Positions 42,101 to 55,060 of a DNA stretch of 64,000 nt are shown piece after piece. Position 1 is the stretch's first letter; each line of letters begins with the position of its first letter. The stretch is from Acanthamoeba lenticulata (taxonomy: Eukaryota; Discosea; Longamoebia; Acanthamoebidae). Where the stretch lies: contig NAVB01000156.1 of NCBI GenBank assembly GCA_002179805.1, positions 30,366 through 94,365 on the forward strand. The letters are read 5' to 3'. Under the pieces are notes generated by a model, which saw only the letters and a program-made list of their open reading frames with translations, was not told where the DNA came from and made no database searches. Made by a program: the position numbers and the translations under genes.

Positions 42101-45100
42101 AGCGCCGTGGCCTGACGTACCAGAGCCTTGTTCTTTTGGTCGTGCGCAAGATCTGTCTCCTGTGATATTGATGGTCCACGACACACGTCAGCAGCTGCGC
42201 TTCCCTGGTTTGAACACATTCTCTACGCAGCCCATCGCGGCGCACCTCAGTAAAGCCGCGGAGGCTGGACTGGTTGTCCGTCACTCGCAAGACCTTGGTC
42301 GGACCTGTGCGCAGGGAAAGGGCAATGAGCAGCTGTGGCTGTGGGTGATGTTTAGGCCACAGCTTGGGAAGGAGAGGAGGCGGACCTGAGGGCAGCACGC
42401 GAACGCGGATGTTGCGAGCGTCACGTGTCTTGGACTTGGGGACCACGAACTGGTTGTACTCGCGGCGGGGCGTGAACTCATCCAAACTGAACTCGTAGGT
42501 CTGCTCGGTGCCCTCGATCTTGAGCAACAGTCTGTGCGCACACACCCGGGTAGGCAACATCAGCGTCTCCGACGTCATCCATCACGAGAGATGCAAGGAA
42601 TAAGGGGAAGGGGGCGAGGCCCAGCGAAAGTCTGTACTTTTTGTCGGTGGCGGCGGGCTCGTCCCAGGCAAAGGGCAAGGCCGAGCACGGGGCAATGGTC
42701 TCCCACTTGACCATTCGCTCTCCTGTGGCCGTATGGTGAGATTACTCCACAATAACGAAAGAATGCGAGCAATGCTGCGAATGGGGGGAGGGGGAGAGCG
42801 AGGGCAGACCCTTTTGGGCGATGAGGAGGGTCTCGTTGGCGTGGTTCTCGATGCGGTACAGAGGGTAGGCCTCGCTTTCGGCCTTGAGGAACATGAACAC
42901 GGTCGGCGACTCCAGCTTGCCCTCCACCCGCAGGACCACGCTCTTGTCGTTGGTGCTGCACACAACCACACACCACACGTGAGCGTGGCTCGTGAATTTT
43001 CTGGTGTGGACGGGCAATGGCTTGTGGGCTCACATGTGAGCGCCTCCGGAGCCTCGATCTCGTACCTCTGCGCAGCCGCATTCCTGACCTTGATGGACAC
43101 CTGGCCAATGTCGAGCGGGAAGCCGCCCGACCACTCGTACTGCGAGTTGACCAACCGCACCCGCACCTGCGGCGCGAGGGACAGAGGGAAAGGGGGTGAT
43201 GTGAGTGGCGCATGACCAGTCACCATGGTTGATTGGATCGTGCACGTACAAGCGGCAACTTCTGAGCCATGCGGTAATCGCTCCAAATGAACGGCAGCGA
43301 CTCGCCCGGCATTACCGAGTAGACCTCGCTCGTGCCTTTTTTTTGCCTGTCTGCGTGAGCAAATGATAGTTGCAAACAGCCACAACGGCGTGCGTACCGA
43401 GCTGGTTGACGAGGAGGGTGTCGGTGTATTGGTTGACGAGGATGTAGTGGTGGGTAAACTCGACGCACTTGGTTCGCCAGAACTTGTCCGGCGCGGGATA
43501 GATCTTCAGACCCAGCACAAAGCCTTTGATGGGCCGTCCCTGTGTCGACAACAAACATGTACAGTCGTCAGCCGCATTGGAAAGGCCGTCTTCATCCTCG
43601 TCAACATCATCACGACGGTGGTTTGCTTCGTACCGGGGTCTCCTTGTCGACGAGGAAGGTTCGGCCGGACGAGTTCTGCGCAGCGAGGGAAATGCCGGAG
43701 CTCCATCGCGAGTTGGCCACCTTGACCTCGATCTGCCTCTTGCGCTCGAGCGCCGACGTCGACAGCGAGAACGGGAGCGGCTTCGCGGCGTCGACCTGGT
43801 AGTCCTTGAAGAACCAATCCCGCGGCTCGCCTGCATATGCAGAGGGTGGTGGTCAGTCTCCATCACGTATACGTGGAGGCGCCACAGAGAGTCTCGAGCC
43901 AAGGAGCCGGACGGACCCCGGAGATCCCAGAGGCTGTTGTCCGACGTGACGGCGGCCACTTGACCCGCGACCAGGTCGGAATTGCCGAGCCCCACCGGCT
44001 GGCGGTAGAGGAGGCGCAGGCCGGTCTTGTTGATCAGCCAGAACTCAGAGTAGAACGACACCTTCTTCACTCCTGTTTCGGGCAGCGGCGAGTTAGTCCA
44101 ATCGAGTGCCATTGGCGACGGTCGATGCCAGGAGGCGGCAGCGGCGCACCAGTTCTGGCCATCTTCTCGCGGACGCTGATGCGGAGGGGCCGCTTGGCCT
44201 TGTCCCGCATTTCGATGCTGTCGAGCACGTCCGTGTTAATGGCAACTGGCGTGCTCCAGTCAAAGCCTACAGAGACGTAGAGCCGTGGGACGTCCGTCAG
44301 CGAAGGGATAAACGAGAGGGCCAGACGAGGAGGAAGGATGGTCCGCAGTACCGTCCATGCGGATGGAAACGTTGAGGTCGGCATCAGGGTCGAAGACGTG
44401 CAGCGCGACCTTGGCACCCTTGGCGATGGTGCCGCTCTCGACGGAAGTTCGCGTGCGATCTTGCGCGCATGTCACCTCGTACTGGAAAGCGACCGAATTT
44501 AGCTGGCCGTTGACCCACATAGGCAGGCGAGCGACGAGTGGTTGACGTACGAAGATGGGCACAGGCAAGAGGTTCTCCAGCTGGAAGGGCGGGCACACGG
44601 TGATGCGATGCGGGATCCGGTCTTGCATCTCCGGCTCGGCACTGGAGTCCTTGTCCACCAGCACCTGGAAAATGTAGGAGGGACCTGCGGGACCGCAAAC
44701 GAATATGAGACCAGTCGCTTGATAATAGCGCCAGATGACACAGTGGCTGTGTGTTGGTCGACGCACCCCTCTTGGCGGTGATGTCCTCGTTGGCGCAGAT
44801 CATGAACCCAGACTTGTTCTCCAGCTTGGAGCAGATCAGCTTCTGCTTCGTGTACTTGGGAAGACCCGTCGTCGTCGGGATCGGGTCCTGATACCAAGGA
44901 AAGGGAAGATGATTCGTGTAAAAGATCGGATTGGAAGTGCGCGCGGCGCGCCCAACAAAAGCGCAACACTTTTGGGCCGTACCCGCGGGCCAAAGGAGGG
45001 CTGTAAGCGAATGGCGCCGTGCGTGGCCAGCTCCAGCGGCAGGTAAACCGATCTGATCGGATAAACAATATCATCGTCATCATCACCACAAACACGTCTG

Positions 45101-48100
45101 AGTGAATGCACGACAAGGACGCTTGTGCTGGCTCCCCACGTACTCCTTGGGCGCGATGTTGATCGGCGCCACGCTTGAGTAGATCTTGATGTCGCTCGGC
45201 GTTTCCACGAGCACGTTCTGCAGAGCACGCACGCACGTACACAGGTAAGTCACCACGCAGTCGACCCTCGATTGGACGGCGGGCGAGTACCAGCCGACGT
45301 TCGGTGAAGTTGATGATCTGCACGTTGGACGCGAATCGGAGGAGCATGCTGCCCTCCCGCATGGTCGCCGAGTAGAGCAGCTTGATGTGGGCGTGCCCGA
45401 TGTCCAGCACGTGCGTGCCGAGCTTGTCGATGATGATGCCCTGTTTGAGAGCCCGAACCAATGAGCACACGAGCAATCGCGAGCGGTTGCCTGCGATGGG
45501 TCAGCACCTCGATCGGCTTGTACTCGCCGTGGACTTGGATGGTCAGTGTCTGGCTGGCCTTCCGCCGTTCCTTCGTGTCGAGCCTGTCCCGCAGAGACCA
45601 CCATCGGTCAACAACAACCACAACAACGCGATGCAGATCAGGAGCAAGAGAAAGGGAAGGGATCTCTACCGGCGCTGCTTGAGGTGAGAGAAGGAGATGG
45701 GCATGGGCTGCTCCTCGTCCTTTTCCAGGGCAATGACGCGCTGATCATCCGACAGCCAGTACCACATCTTCTGGCCGGTCTCGTTCTTGATGAAGTAGGG
45801 GTGGTACTCGAGCGACTTGGCGTTCTCCTCGGCAAACGAGTCGTCCGTCCACACCTCGATCACGTCCATGACCGTCTCCAGGAAGGGACGCGTCACGCTG
45901 AGCTCCAGCTTTTGCGAGGCCCTGTGCGCGCGCGCACAGACCATGGCCCGTGCCAGTCAGGCCTGAGTCCAGTAGCCCATACAAGAGCAGACAAAGGCGG
46001 AAGAGGTCGAACCGGAAGGTGATGTTGTGCCCGTGGACGCGCGAGTACTTGAGCTCGAAGTTGAACTGCTCCAGGATGGGCTCCCAGGCCTGAAGTCATG
46101 ATGACCACGTGATGTGCGCCAATCGGGTGAGACACCACACAAACAATCACTGGTGGAACGGAGATGAATTCATGGACGTACGTCGTAGCGGCAGTTAAAG
46201 TAGTTGGCCGAAATCATCGCGTTCACGTGCGCCGTGAGAAGTGCCGACCAGTCGGTGACATCGATCTTGCTGCGTTGCACCCGCCCCCCCCCCGCGCGCG
46301 TGAGAAATTGCTCACGAGATGGTGGCGGCACGTCGCGCACGTACCTCTGCGCCAGGCTGAGTTCGAGGAGGGGCGTGTTTTGGCCCATGTAATCGTTGAT
46401 CAGATAGAGCACGATGCCTCCGCTCATGATGGTCAGCCTCTGCTGTTGGGCGCTCTCGGCCGGGGCCTTCGTCGCCGCCGTTGGACTCGTCGTCACCACA
46501 GCCTGGCCGTCAGCTTCCGCGGGCTTCTGGAGCTGCTGGAGGAGCTTCATCCATTTTTCTGAAAATAAATAACAATTAAAAAAAATGTGAGAAGGAATAA
46601 AGTAAACTGAATAAATGAATGAATGAATGAATAAATAAACCAAATACATACCGATGATCTTCATCGTCAGTTTGTAATCGTCAATGGAGAGGGTGATGAG
46701 GGCCTGGTCGCTTTCAAGCACGATGTCGCAGCGGTTGAAGGGCTTGTTCAGCTGCGTGTATCTGAATTGCAGGTCCAGCGGCTCGATCAACGCGACCTCG
46801 CGGTCAAACTGTGGCGTGTAGCGACGCGCAAGGGAAATACAGTTTAGTACCCCACAACTCTCTTTGGTCGACTTGATGGGAACAGGTACCTGCGTGGTGA
46901 GGACGGCGAGCTCCTGAGACGCCGACGGGTCTTCCAGGGCTTCGTCGGCTCTGTAGCGCTGGGCGTCGAAACGAGCCTTATTGATCTCGAGATGCTTGAG
47001 CAACACTCGCATCTTCTGGCCGCCGCCCTGTGTTTGTGTTCGTCGCATTGTTATCGAGTGTGGTCGGTCAGCGAGGTTGCGCTCAGCGAGGTAAGTCAAG
47101 TGGGCACGGCACCAACTCGGGGTAGACGCCCATATAGTTGAACTCCACGCTGGACTTGGCAACGAAACCTCGCGTCACCATCTTCGAATAGTCCTCTGCG
47201 CGACAGCAAGATGAGGCCAAGAGTGGCAATCACAAGAGTGAGATGGACAGGCAGGAGGTGTACCGAGAACGAGCAATTCGAGGCCCTTCACGGTCACCTT
47301 GACGTTGATGGGGCCTTCGCCTCCACCGTTGGTCGCCTCAAAGCCGGCCTTGAGTTCGGGCAGCTCGGGAGCGACGGCAGTCGGTGAGGCGGGCGAAGGG
47401 CCGTCGTCGGTCTGCATGGCCTTGAGCGACTTCTGCAGTGCGTCGAGCACGCGCAGAGAGACGTCCTTGACCTCGAGCAGCGGCTCGGGCACTGCAGTCA
47501 CCCGAGGGCCGTGCAACTCGAGATACACCTGTGCGAGTTGCGGTCAGCCGCACCGGGAGGAGAGCGCGCAGGGGAAGAAGTGATTGTTTGAACCGTTTGC
47601 TTGCCCGTGTAGTCCTTGTAGTACTCGAGACTCAGCTCCAGGCGAGAGTTGGCGTTGGACAGTGAGAAGCCCAGCACATGCCTAAGATTCCTCGCAACAC
47701 CCGAGAGTGATGAGATTGGTGCAGAGAGAAGAAAAGAAAGGTAGGTCAAGGGTGTTCACCTGAAGAGGTTGTCGGTGTTCCGCCGCTCATCGGTCAGGTA
47801 GAACGACCCGAGGTCGACGTTGCACGTCATCGACTCGTTGGAAAGCTGGGCGAAGTTGACCCCCAGCCGGTTCGCCGCCAGGGATGCCAGCCAATCGTCA
47901 TCGTCTTGATAAAACACGCGCTCTCGTCAGCTCAACCACTCAAAAAGAAGATAAAGATGAAAAAGATTGTACCTTTGGAATCATGCGACATGACCTTCAT
48001 GGTGAGCTTGTCGATGCACACGTTGGCCTGGAACTTGGTCCACACTTGCGCAAAGTTGGTTTGGGACTCCGGCGCGGCCATCTGTGTGCTGACGGCCGAG

Positions 48101-51100
48101 CCCGGAGTCTCGCCAGCAAGCGGCGGCTGCGAGGCGGAGAAGCTGCGCAAGGCCTGCAGCACGCCCTCCTTGCCGTACAGCTGCCGCAGGTTGTCCTCGA
48201 GCAGGCCAAAGACAAAGTACGTTTGCTTCTCCTTGATGTTGATGTCGATCTGGTGGGCCTCCGAGGTCAGGAAGGGCTGCAGCAACAAAGGAGAAGACAT
48301 GGTTGGTCGTCGTACATGAGGGATGGACAAGGCAAAGTCCAAATCCGAGTGGCGGTTGGCCGAGTTGTCAATGGCGCGGGTCAAGCTCAAGTGGAGCTCA
48401 GTGTCGGCAATAATTTTGCTCAGCCCCCTGTGGGTGGCGGCCGATGAGTATTATACAATAACAATAATATTAATGAAATTATAACTCATCGTGAGAAATG
48501 CGTACTCGATGGTCGGGGCGACGGCTTCCTCGGCTTCAGCAGCCTCTGCAGACATGACGCCGGACTCGAGGCGCATCTGCGTGATGTCAAGGAGCATCTG
48601 GTCGAGCAAGTCCCCATAGCGCTCGTGCCGAATGAACTGATTCGCCAGCGTGATGTTGCCCAGGTTGGCCACCAAGACGTCCCTTGATGGTGCCGTCGAC
48701 AAAGACCAAAAGAAAAGCGAGTGAGAATGGACGAAAGAAGAGCACTTCGCAAGGTGGTCAGGTCAGTACCGGCTGTCGCTGTTCTTGGGAACGATGATGT
48801 GGGGGTTGGAGATGGCGATGTCGAGTTTGAGGAGCGAGCTCTTATGCTCGGTGGGCGACTTGGGCGCAGGTGTCTAAGGTCATGAAGTGTCAGCAGATGA
48901 TACTTCAAGCGCGGGCGCATTGGTGTGAAAGTACCGGTTTGGCGGCGGTGGGGAGGCTGGGGCTGCTGGGAGGCCCCGCGATCGAGTTCTGGATGGACTT
49001 GAGGTCCGACACAAAGAGCAGCAGCTCGCGGAAGAAGGGCTGGATGACGATCAGACGGATCGAGCTGATTTTGGCCGTCACCTGGAGAAGCACATGTGTT
49101 AGTGGACATCATAGCAGAGGGCAGGACGGGGAAGTACCGTCATGTCGTAGCCGGGATAGGTGGCCTTGTCCTCGGGGTTCCAAAGGTTGAAGGAGAAGAT
49201 GACCATCTTCTTGCCCAAGATCGGCTGAATGGAAATGATTTCCTTGTAGAGGGATCCCGTGTGCAGGGGATTGCTGGCTGATGTTTGAAGAAAAGTGAAT
49301 ACAAGCTCAATTCATAAATGAAAATAAATGTAAATAAATAAATAAATAAATTATGAATGCATTAAAGTTTGAGAAGTAGAGACGAACCACTAAGGAAACC
49401 CACTTGGCCATTGACGGCGATGGTTTTGTTGGCGTTGACATCAACGTGGATCTTGGCGCCCTGCAGGCAAAAGTTGGCCACAACGGCGCCCGCCCTTGGG
49501 ATGTCAAGTTTGAGCACGCCGAACCGGGCGTCGATCTTCATGTCTCCACCCTGTATGTGTTTGTGCCCCCGTCACCAAACAAGGTCAGGCCAGGCCGCTG
49601 CAAGGCGGAAGTTGCAGCGCAAGCGTACGGGTTGAGCAGGGGCTGCGACGGGCTGAGAGGGGGTCGCCGCTGCCGCTGGCGTCTCTGTCGGGGCCAGGTT
49701 GTGGGCCTTCATTTGATCGACGATGTTGACCGTGGCGAAGCGCAAGATCGAGAACAGAGTCTGCGGATTGAGCATGACGTTGAGGTTGCCGAAGAGCAGA
49801 TCGATCTGCTGCTCCACACCTGTGATGATAAAAGAGATGAGCTCTCCCTCTCTCTCTCTCTCTCTCTCTCCAGGAGAAGAGGTACCCGAGTACTCGGGCG
49901 ACTGCCGGTTGATGTTCATGTAGCCCAGGTGCAGCAGCGGGTCCGAGTGCTGCGAGAACTCGGACGAAATGAGGTACTTGAATGGCGCGCCCCAGGTCTG
50001 CTGGAAATCCTCCACAAAGAGATTGTGGAGCACGACTTGCGCCGTCATGTCGAACGTCCGCTTGGTGAAGGTCACCTGAATATTTGCGACATTGGGGCAT
50101 GAGCTCAAGTCACCTGCTCTCCAGGTACCTATTGAAAACTTAATTAATGAAGGGCGGGTCTCCGTACGAAGATGTTGTTGATGCTGGCGGTGATCATCTT
50201 GCGCTCCTCCTCTCCGTCGTCTTGCGTCAGCGTGAGCGAGATGTCTGGGATGACAAAGTAAAGCAGCAGCATCGTCTTTTCCACAAGCAGCTGCATTTTT
50301 TGCTGCCTCAGTTGTGCCCTGCAAAGGAAGGATCGTCGTCCACGATAAGCGCCACAATCTCATGTCAACGACGGCAACATGCCTTGGGTTGGGGCCATAC
50401 CCAAGCTCTTCCTTTGACTTGGCGGCAATGCTCGGGGAGACTGGCTTGCTCGTGTCCTGGAGCTGCGCCAGTTGCTGCGTAACCTCCTCCTGGATCTTTT
50501 GCTGCAGCTGGGCCACCTTTTCAGTCGACTCTTGCGACATCGAGTCCAACAGAGCCCTGAACACACGCGGCCGTGCGGTTGTGAGTACCGTGCGAGGCTC
50601 GCCGCGGGACAGCTCACCACGACATACCGAAGGATGCGGAAGAAGTAGCGGCAGCGTTTGGACGAAAGATAGAACTGAAGTGAGGGCAGCTGGCCCGAAA
50701 TCCTGGAGCACAGGGCAAAACACAAACATGTGAGGAAGCACGAACATGAGCTCCCCCGCCCAAGCAAGCGACCAAGCAGTACTTGAGCTTGGTCATCGTG
50801 TCCGACGACAGCATGCACAGTTGGAGGACCAGGTTGACGTCAAAGTCTTGGATGATTTGGAGCACGCTCTGCTCGCGAGAAACAACGCATGAAACCTCGA
50901 AGAGATCAGCGGTAGTCCTCGCAATCATCGACTCGAGGTGGGTGGGTCAGGACGTGGGCTCACGCACCTTGGGGCTGGTCTGCGGGTCGCGCCAGTCGGC
51001 GCTCGAGTCCGTGATAAGGGCCCGCACACGAGTCAAGTTGAGGAAGTACTTGTCGTAGAAGTCGTCCTCCGAAAGTGCCAACTTCTCTGTTGTGGGGTCG

Positions 51101-54100
51101 GACTGGGCAAGCTGCCTGTTGCGCTCCTTCTCGTTCCCGGTGAGGTCGCTCTTGAAGGAGAGCTTGCCCAAGTCGATCACGAGCACGGGTCCCTCGTCGA
51201 CAAAGCTTTGCGGAACGATGATGTTGGGAGCCTGCGCCCAGCTCAGATGGTCAAAATCATGATTTTCGCAAATCAAAGCCACTGGAGGTTCATACCTCGA
51301 TGTTCACGGACAGGTCGATGACGTTTCGGTTCTCCAGGGCCCAGGTGAGTTGCTGCAGCGTACGCTGTCTGATCTCCTCCAGCTGATTGGCGATCTAAAG
51401 GTGGTTGTGGTGGTCAGCTCGTTTGCATCGTCAAGAATAAGCTCGAGTCCGGTGGGCAGGTACCTGCAAGGAGAGATCGTCCAGCGCGCCGGAAGTCGGA
51501 CGCCGGAAAAAGCCCACTGCCCCGTGGAAAGCACAATACAAAACAACATCAGAGCGGAAGGTGAGTGTTTGCGGTCCAGTGGTGCGTTAGGGTTTTGTCT
51601 GGCACGCACCGATCTTGTTGACGCAAGACATGTTGAGGTAAACGTTGAGCGCCTTCATCTCCAGACCAAGCCTCAGGTCAACGTTGGTGTCGTTGAGCGG
51701 ATGCTGATCGAAATTGATAACAAGGAAGTTGTCCTCGGCGTCCTTTCGCGCCTGATGGTCAATTGTCAGTTGACAACAGGCATAAATAAATGAATAAATG
51801 AATAAATGAAGCCACAACCGGGCAGAAAGGCCACGATGGTGTACCTTGCCCTTGGCGGTGCTGGGCGTGTCGGTCTTGAACTGGGGCGAGATCAGCTTCG
51901 GGTACCGCGTGCCCTCTGTGCAAAAGTCGAGCACGTCGGCCGAGCGCAGCTTGCCGTGGAACTGGTGAAGGAAATAGACGGCGCGTCAATTGATGATCCA
52001 TCCGCACGCTGCATCGATCAGGACTTGTGCACACGCACCGACATGGAGCCCTCGCGAAGGAGCAGCGAGATGTTAAAGAGCTTGAAGATGGCCCGTGCGA
52101 GCGGCTTGCTTTCTTTGCCCTTCTCCACAGCCGAGGACCGCAGCTCAATCGAGCCAGCGCCCAACTGGAAGTTGACTCGCGTTTTGACCCACTGCCGTAT
52201 TGACGTTAATGGTCAGAGATTGAAAAAAAACCCAAACCACGACGACGAGGACGACGATCTGCACCTCTTTTGGCGTCTGCACGTTGGGGACGGCCTTCTT
52301 CTTCTCCTCCGTCTCGACGACCCTGTAGAGCTCCTTCCACAGGTCGTCGTTCAGCTGAAGCGCAGTCTGTTGTACGGCCACGGCATCAAACACCGTGCCG
52401 CGTTGTTAGCTCGTTTGAACCGCTCAAGCTGGTGAAGAGAAAAAGCAGGAAGTCAACCTCGGCTTCGGGCGTGCCGGCGCCAGTGATCCAGCCCCACCAG
52501 CCTGTCGTGGCGTTGGTCTTGATGCCTTTGGCCGCCAGGGCCTCCTTGTCCTTCTTCAGGTAGGCATTGGCCAGCGAGCGGAACCTGAAACGTGATGGTG
52601 ATGAGCGCGGCGTTCTCTGAGCAGTTTTACAAAGTTGTTACTCAAGGAGGAGGCACGCACAGGGTCAACTGCTCATAGTTGAGCCGGGTCTCGAGCTCCG
52701 CCAGCTCATCTTCCTCGTCGGCAGGCAGCTGTATCAAGGAATGGGAGAATCAGGTATTAGACACAAGGTGAAGGTCATGAAGGAGCACGCGCGCACCGTC
52801 TTTTTACTCTCCAGCAGCTGGCGTTTGCGCTTGTAGAGAGCTACGTAGCGGTTGCGGTCGGAGCGCATGTTCTTGAGGTGCTCCACCGACCAGACTCGCT
52901 TCTTCTCTCGAGTCTCCTGCAGAATCGCATTGGCTGATGATGATAGGCAGGAGTGAAAGAAGTGAGCAACTTCCGACCGTTCGAACGGAAGCGAAACTGA
53001 TCGGCCAAGAGAGCTCTCGACGACGCGCAGAGAGGGGACCAGCACCTGCGAACTTCCACCAGGCACGAGGGTTTTTCTGGACCGGCTGCCTCGGCCGAAT
53101 CTTGCGATACTGTGGCATCGCGTCACATCATATGGTGGTGGAGTCAACATCACGCCTCCGGACCAGCAACAGGAGGAGGACGAGGAGTACCGGCGAACTG
53201 CGCGTGTAGAGGGCAAAGCCTTCGACCATGTCCATGGCATCTTGGTACTGGTTTTGCTCAAGCACCAGAGCCAGTTTGTCAAACATGAAGTTGAGAGTGA
53301 TCTTGGGGAGGTCCATGTTGGGCACTTCATCCTTGTTGAGCAAGAGCTGCAAGTGAATTGAAGACGCGTTAGTAATGTTGACTTGTTGTGCACAAGGGTA
53401 AGAAAAAACAAGTGTAACATTATTTATGAATATATTTAGTAAATAAATAGTAAATAAATATAAATATAATAGGTCGTTAGAACGTACTTTCAGCTCGCTG
53501 GTGATGGGCTGCATGATGTAGTGGTGTTGGGGTGCCGGACGCCCTTGCTGGTAGGTCTGCGCGCGTACACAAGTCGAGACAAAGTGAGTTCTGGGCAAGG
53601 TGGTTGCTCCTCCCAAGACTGATTGGTACCAAATCGTCAAGCCGCTGGCGAAGCTCCTGCGTGCTGGCAGCGTGCACAAAGGAGTCGTTGGAGTTCCAGT
53701 AGATGGCAAAGTTTTTCAACGACACCAGCTGACGTGGCGAAGAATACAAGTGAGTAAAAGCTACATCGTAGCAGGGGGACGAAGGGCCATGCATCGCACC
53801 TTGTGAATAACCTGCTCATTGGTCTTTAGGAAAGTTGGGTTCCAGTGCTCGTCAGTCGACTGAGCATGCAAGCTCTCGAGCGTTAAGCCCACGCTGAACG
53901 GGCGCTGCACCGAGAAACGTCAGCCACCAGAATTGGAAGAGGTAATGTAATGGTTAAGACTGAGGCGTGATGTACCCCAGGATTTGTGCGATCGTCCTCG
54001 TAGCGAATGTGGACCTTGTCCACGAACAGTTGCAGGTTGTCCACGACCTTGGTGAGCCAGCGCTTGGTGAACGTATCACCTTCTTCTGCTGATGCAGCAG

Positions 54101-54807
54101 GTTTGTCTACTGAGAAAAGCACACCACAAGAGTCAGAAAGGGGACAACAACGGCCAGTGCCGCCGCCACATCCACAGACGTACCGGACGTGTCGTCATCG
54201 GCGGGAGGTTTGTTCAGCAACTCATAGAGCATGAGCCTCTTTTGCTTTGTGTTTTGTTCACGTTTCTCCAGGATCTCGACTGAGTCCTGCACAGCCACAG
54301 AGGAAGAGTACTCGCTCATTTGTTAGATAGTTAATTTGATTTGATTTTTTAAAAAATAAATCGCGAAAATTGCTTATTAATAAGAAAATAAATGATAAAA
54401 TAAGAATAAAAAATAAGTAAATAAATAAAAAAAATAAGTAAATAATAACGTACTTCGCCAACTTTAGTAGGACCGGCAACCAGGTAGATGCGCTCCAAGC
54501 GGATGATCGCAGGTTTGGAGCCCAGATTTTGCCAAGGGATGGACAAGTGCAGCCGGCCAAGAAAGCCTGGCGCAAGAGGGTTATGTTAGATTTGTGTGCG
54601 GCACCCCACAAATTGGTGCAGCCGCGGCGAACCTGTCTTGATCGTAATAGGCAAGTCAAAGTTCTGCAGAGCCTCCTTTTTGAGCTCGAGGTTCTCGAGG
54701 GTGACCTCTCCACTGAGGATGCCAATGCGAAGATTTTCTTTCTCCAGCCCTTTCACGAAGTCGCCCAAGAAGCGCGACAGCAGCGCTGCCACAAGCCCCT
54801 CAATCAT
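39159..54807 (-). CDS. VPS13: VPS13 bridge-like lipid-transfer protein
   Basis: The start at 54807 opens with MIEGLVAALLSRFLGDFVKG and GILSGEVTLENLELKKEAL, the chorein domain hallmark. Downstream pieces in order: DNLQLFVDKVHIRYEDD; LVSLKNFAIYWNSND; YIMQPITSELK and LLLNKDEVPNMDLPKITLNF; WSVEHLKNMRSDRNRYVALY; ETRLNYEQLTLFRSLANAYL, then ATTGWWGWITG. Long repeating-beta-groove sequence follows through about 47 kb. The SHR-BD/VAB part near 44.0-42.0 kb carries VSFYSEFWLINKTGLRLLYR. The C-terminal module has LSLPTHGLWAKVAST and a PH-like end (RGLDRCEVVQGNLVIYLSQS), finishing AEPDVDQD with stop at 39159. I expect more than 3,000 residues over several dozen short-intron exons. VPS13 forms a rod with a hydrophobic groove that moves phospholipids between organelles at contact sites. 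Five introns carry AAATAAAT-rich blocks. I cannot exclude that annotation elsewhere splits it into two models. Confidence 0.93.
46560..46642. repeat. AT-rich intron block with tandem AATG/AAAT units
   Basis: Low-complexity sequence in a VPS13 intron includes four AATG tetramers and several AAAT units. Similar blocks occur at 49300-49360, 51782-51810, 53405-53475 and 54335-54450 in the same gene. Confidence 0.75.
49848..49870. repeat. (CT)n microsatellite in a VPS13 intron
   Basis: About eleven CT units lie on the plus strand, in an intron of the minus-strand VPS13 gene. On the transcript this is a GA tract near the donor, not a polypyrimidine tract. Confidence 0.9.
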
Positions 54808-55060
54808 CTTCGGTGAGGAGCGAGCTTTAGCGGACAAGTTGAGGTTTATCGCTCTAGATCGAGGGTTGCGTGTTTAAAAACAATTTTTAACTTCGGGCCG
54901 CTTCAAGGTGCTCTTCGTCTTCACGCGAAATGTCGACTGGCAATCTCCCGAAAGCTCTGACCCATTCCCTTTGGGCGCAATCCCCATCAACAGAACAGGG
55001 GCTGTAGTATTCTAAACGAAGCTTCCTTCTGCGCCAGTTTACAATCGGGCACATCGAACA

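Noticed and set aside
39159..54807. Two separate VPS13-like genes
   Set aside because: N-terminal chorein, middle and C-terminal modules occur once each and in order, with no start or stop arrangement suggesting a break. One gene is the simpler reading, though transcripts would decide.
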